From Chionoecetes opilio (taxonomy: Eukaryota; Arthropoda; Malacostraca; Decapoda; Majidae): a stretch of 64,000 bases of DNA. The notes under the pieces are model-generated. The model saw nothing but the letters and a program-made list of their open reading frames with translations, was not told where the DNA came from and did no database searches. Location: NCBI GenBank assembly GCA_016584305.1, contig JACEEZ010011921.1, positions 40,520-104,519 of the forward strand. The letters run 5' to 3'. The translations under genes were made by a program, and so were the position numbers. Position 1 is the first letter of the stretch; every line of letters starts with the position of its first letter. Shown here one piece after another: positions 63,530 through 64,000 of this stretch.

Positions 63530-64000
63530 TTACCCATCACCCCCCACCTATTCCCTCACCCATCACCCATCACCCCCCACCCATTCACTCACCCATCACC
63601 TCACACCCATTACCATCACCCCACCCATTCACTCACCCATTACCCATCACCCTACATCAAGGTTTCCTCAATTCTCGCAACCCACTTTTTTTCACAATTC
63701 TCGCTAATAGGCTGCTAAAAAAAAAGAAAAAAAAAAGTGATCGGATCATCTCATAAGTGGGCTTATGACCTTCCCCTGGTCAACCTGATTCCAAAAATGT
63801 GCCATATGAGGTGTTTGCGCCACGGGGGGCGGAACCTATACCACACACACACACACAGACACACACAGACAGACACACTTTCGCTTTTATTAATATAGAT
63901 TACCCATCACCCCCCACCTATTCCCTCACCCATCACCATCACCCCCAACCCATCACCCCCCACCCATCACTCAAAACCCCTCTCCCCACACCCATTACCC
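63530..64000 (-). repeat. Continuation of the Helitron 5'-unit array, cut by the window edge
   Basis: One full unit ends at 63899 (minus-strand TCTATATTAATAAAAGCG) and another begins at 63900. The array continues beyond the window. Confidence 0.85.

Overview
The window looks like intergenic or intronic DNA from an arthropod, most probably a decapod crustacean. It has no bacterial-style gene layout and no long intact coding gene. It does have very dense microsatellites ((GA)n, (CA)n, (TA)n), many non-LTR retrotransposon relics, tRNA-derived SINEs, Helitrons, hAT-like DNA transposons and a TTAGG-type (arthropod telomere-like) repeat tract. The organism call is inference from repeat content; no database search was possible.

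Layout. 0.4-1.0 and 13.3-14.4 kb: two copies, in opposite orientation, of a terminal-inverted-repeat (TIR) DNA transposon; the longer one keeps a 58-codon acidic ORF. 1.2-4.6 kb, 35.7-36.4 kb and 61.5-64.0 kb: one non-autonomous Helitron family with a 32-bp minisatellite inside, partly amplified as head-to-tail ~420-bp arrays. 4.7-8.0 kb: nested SINEs of four families plus a LINE tail. 8.5-12.3 kb: two different LINE relics (a GC-rich jockey-like one and an RTE-like one) separated by (GA)n/SINE blocks. 12.5-13.1, 15.0 and 36.4-37.0 kb: hAT-type non-autonomous elements rich in ATCCGC. 17.8-18.1 kb: a 299-bp Harbinger-like MITE. 20.2-25.6 kb: a near full-length ~3.4-kb LINE split by a 2.0-kb non-autonomous LTR retrotransposon with a 5-bp target duplication. 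26-31 kb: SINEs, a hAT-like element and unique sequence. 31.1-34.0 kb: a LINE keeping its zinc-knuckle ORF1 but missing most of ORF2. 35.4-44.9 kb: two relics of a hAT transposase gene in opposite orientations. The + strand relic is loaded with younger insertions: a SINE with a 13-bp duplication, a 384-bp MITE with an exact 8-bp duplication, a LINE nest and a CR1-like tail. 45.6-47.2 kb: a hAT-like element with an exact 8-bp duplication, carrying a LINE. 47.5-49.1 kb: an element flanked by TTAA. 49-52 kb: the only stretch with credible traces of host coding sequence, namely a 100-nt exon-like block with a GDNF/GAS1-like cysteine pattern (+ strand) and a signal-peptide-like first exon (- strand). 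About 52.5-62.6 kb has an unusual homopolymer-rich texture that looks like poor consensus quality, and ends in >1 kb of AT-only repeat.

The elements relate to each other rather than to a host pathway. The tRNA-Val-derived SINE (SINE-C) ends in the same ~50 bp as the LINE at 45.9-46.7 kb, as expected if it borrows that LINE's reverse transcriptase. Insertion order can be read from the nesting: hAT gene oldest, then LINE-d, then LINE-c. I see no intact replication-competent element and no CRISPR array, rRNA or functional tRNA gene. I did not find a convincing new biological system. The strongest leads are the Helitron arrays, the telomere-repeat MITE, the LINE-SINE partnership and the two exon candidates.
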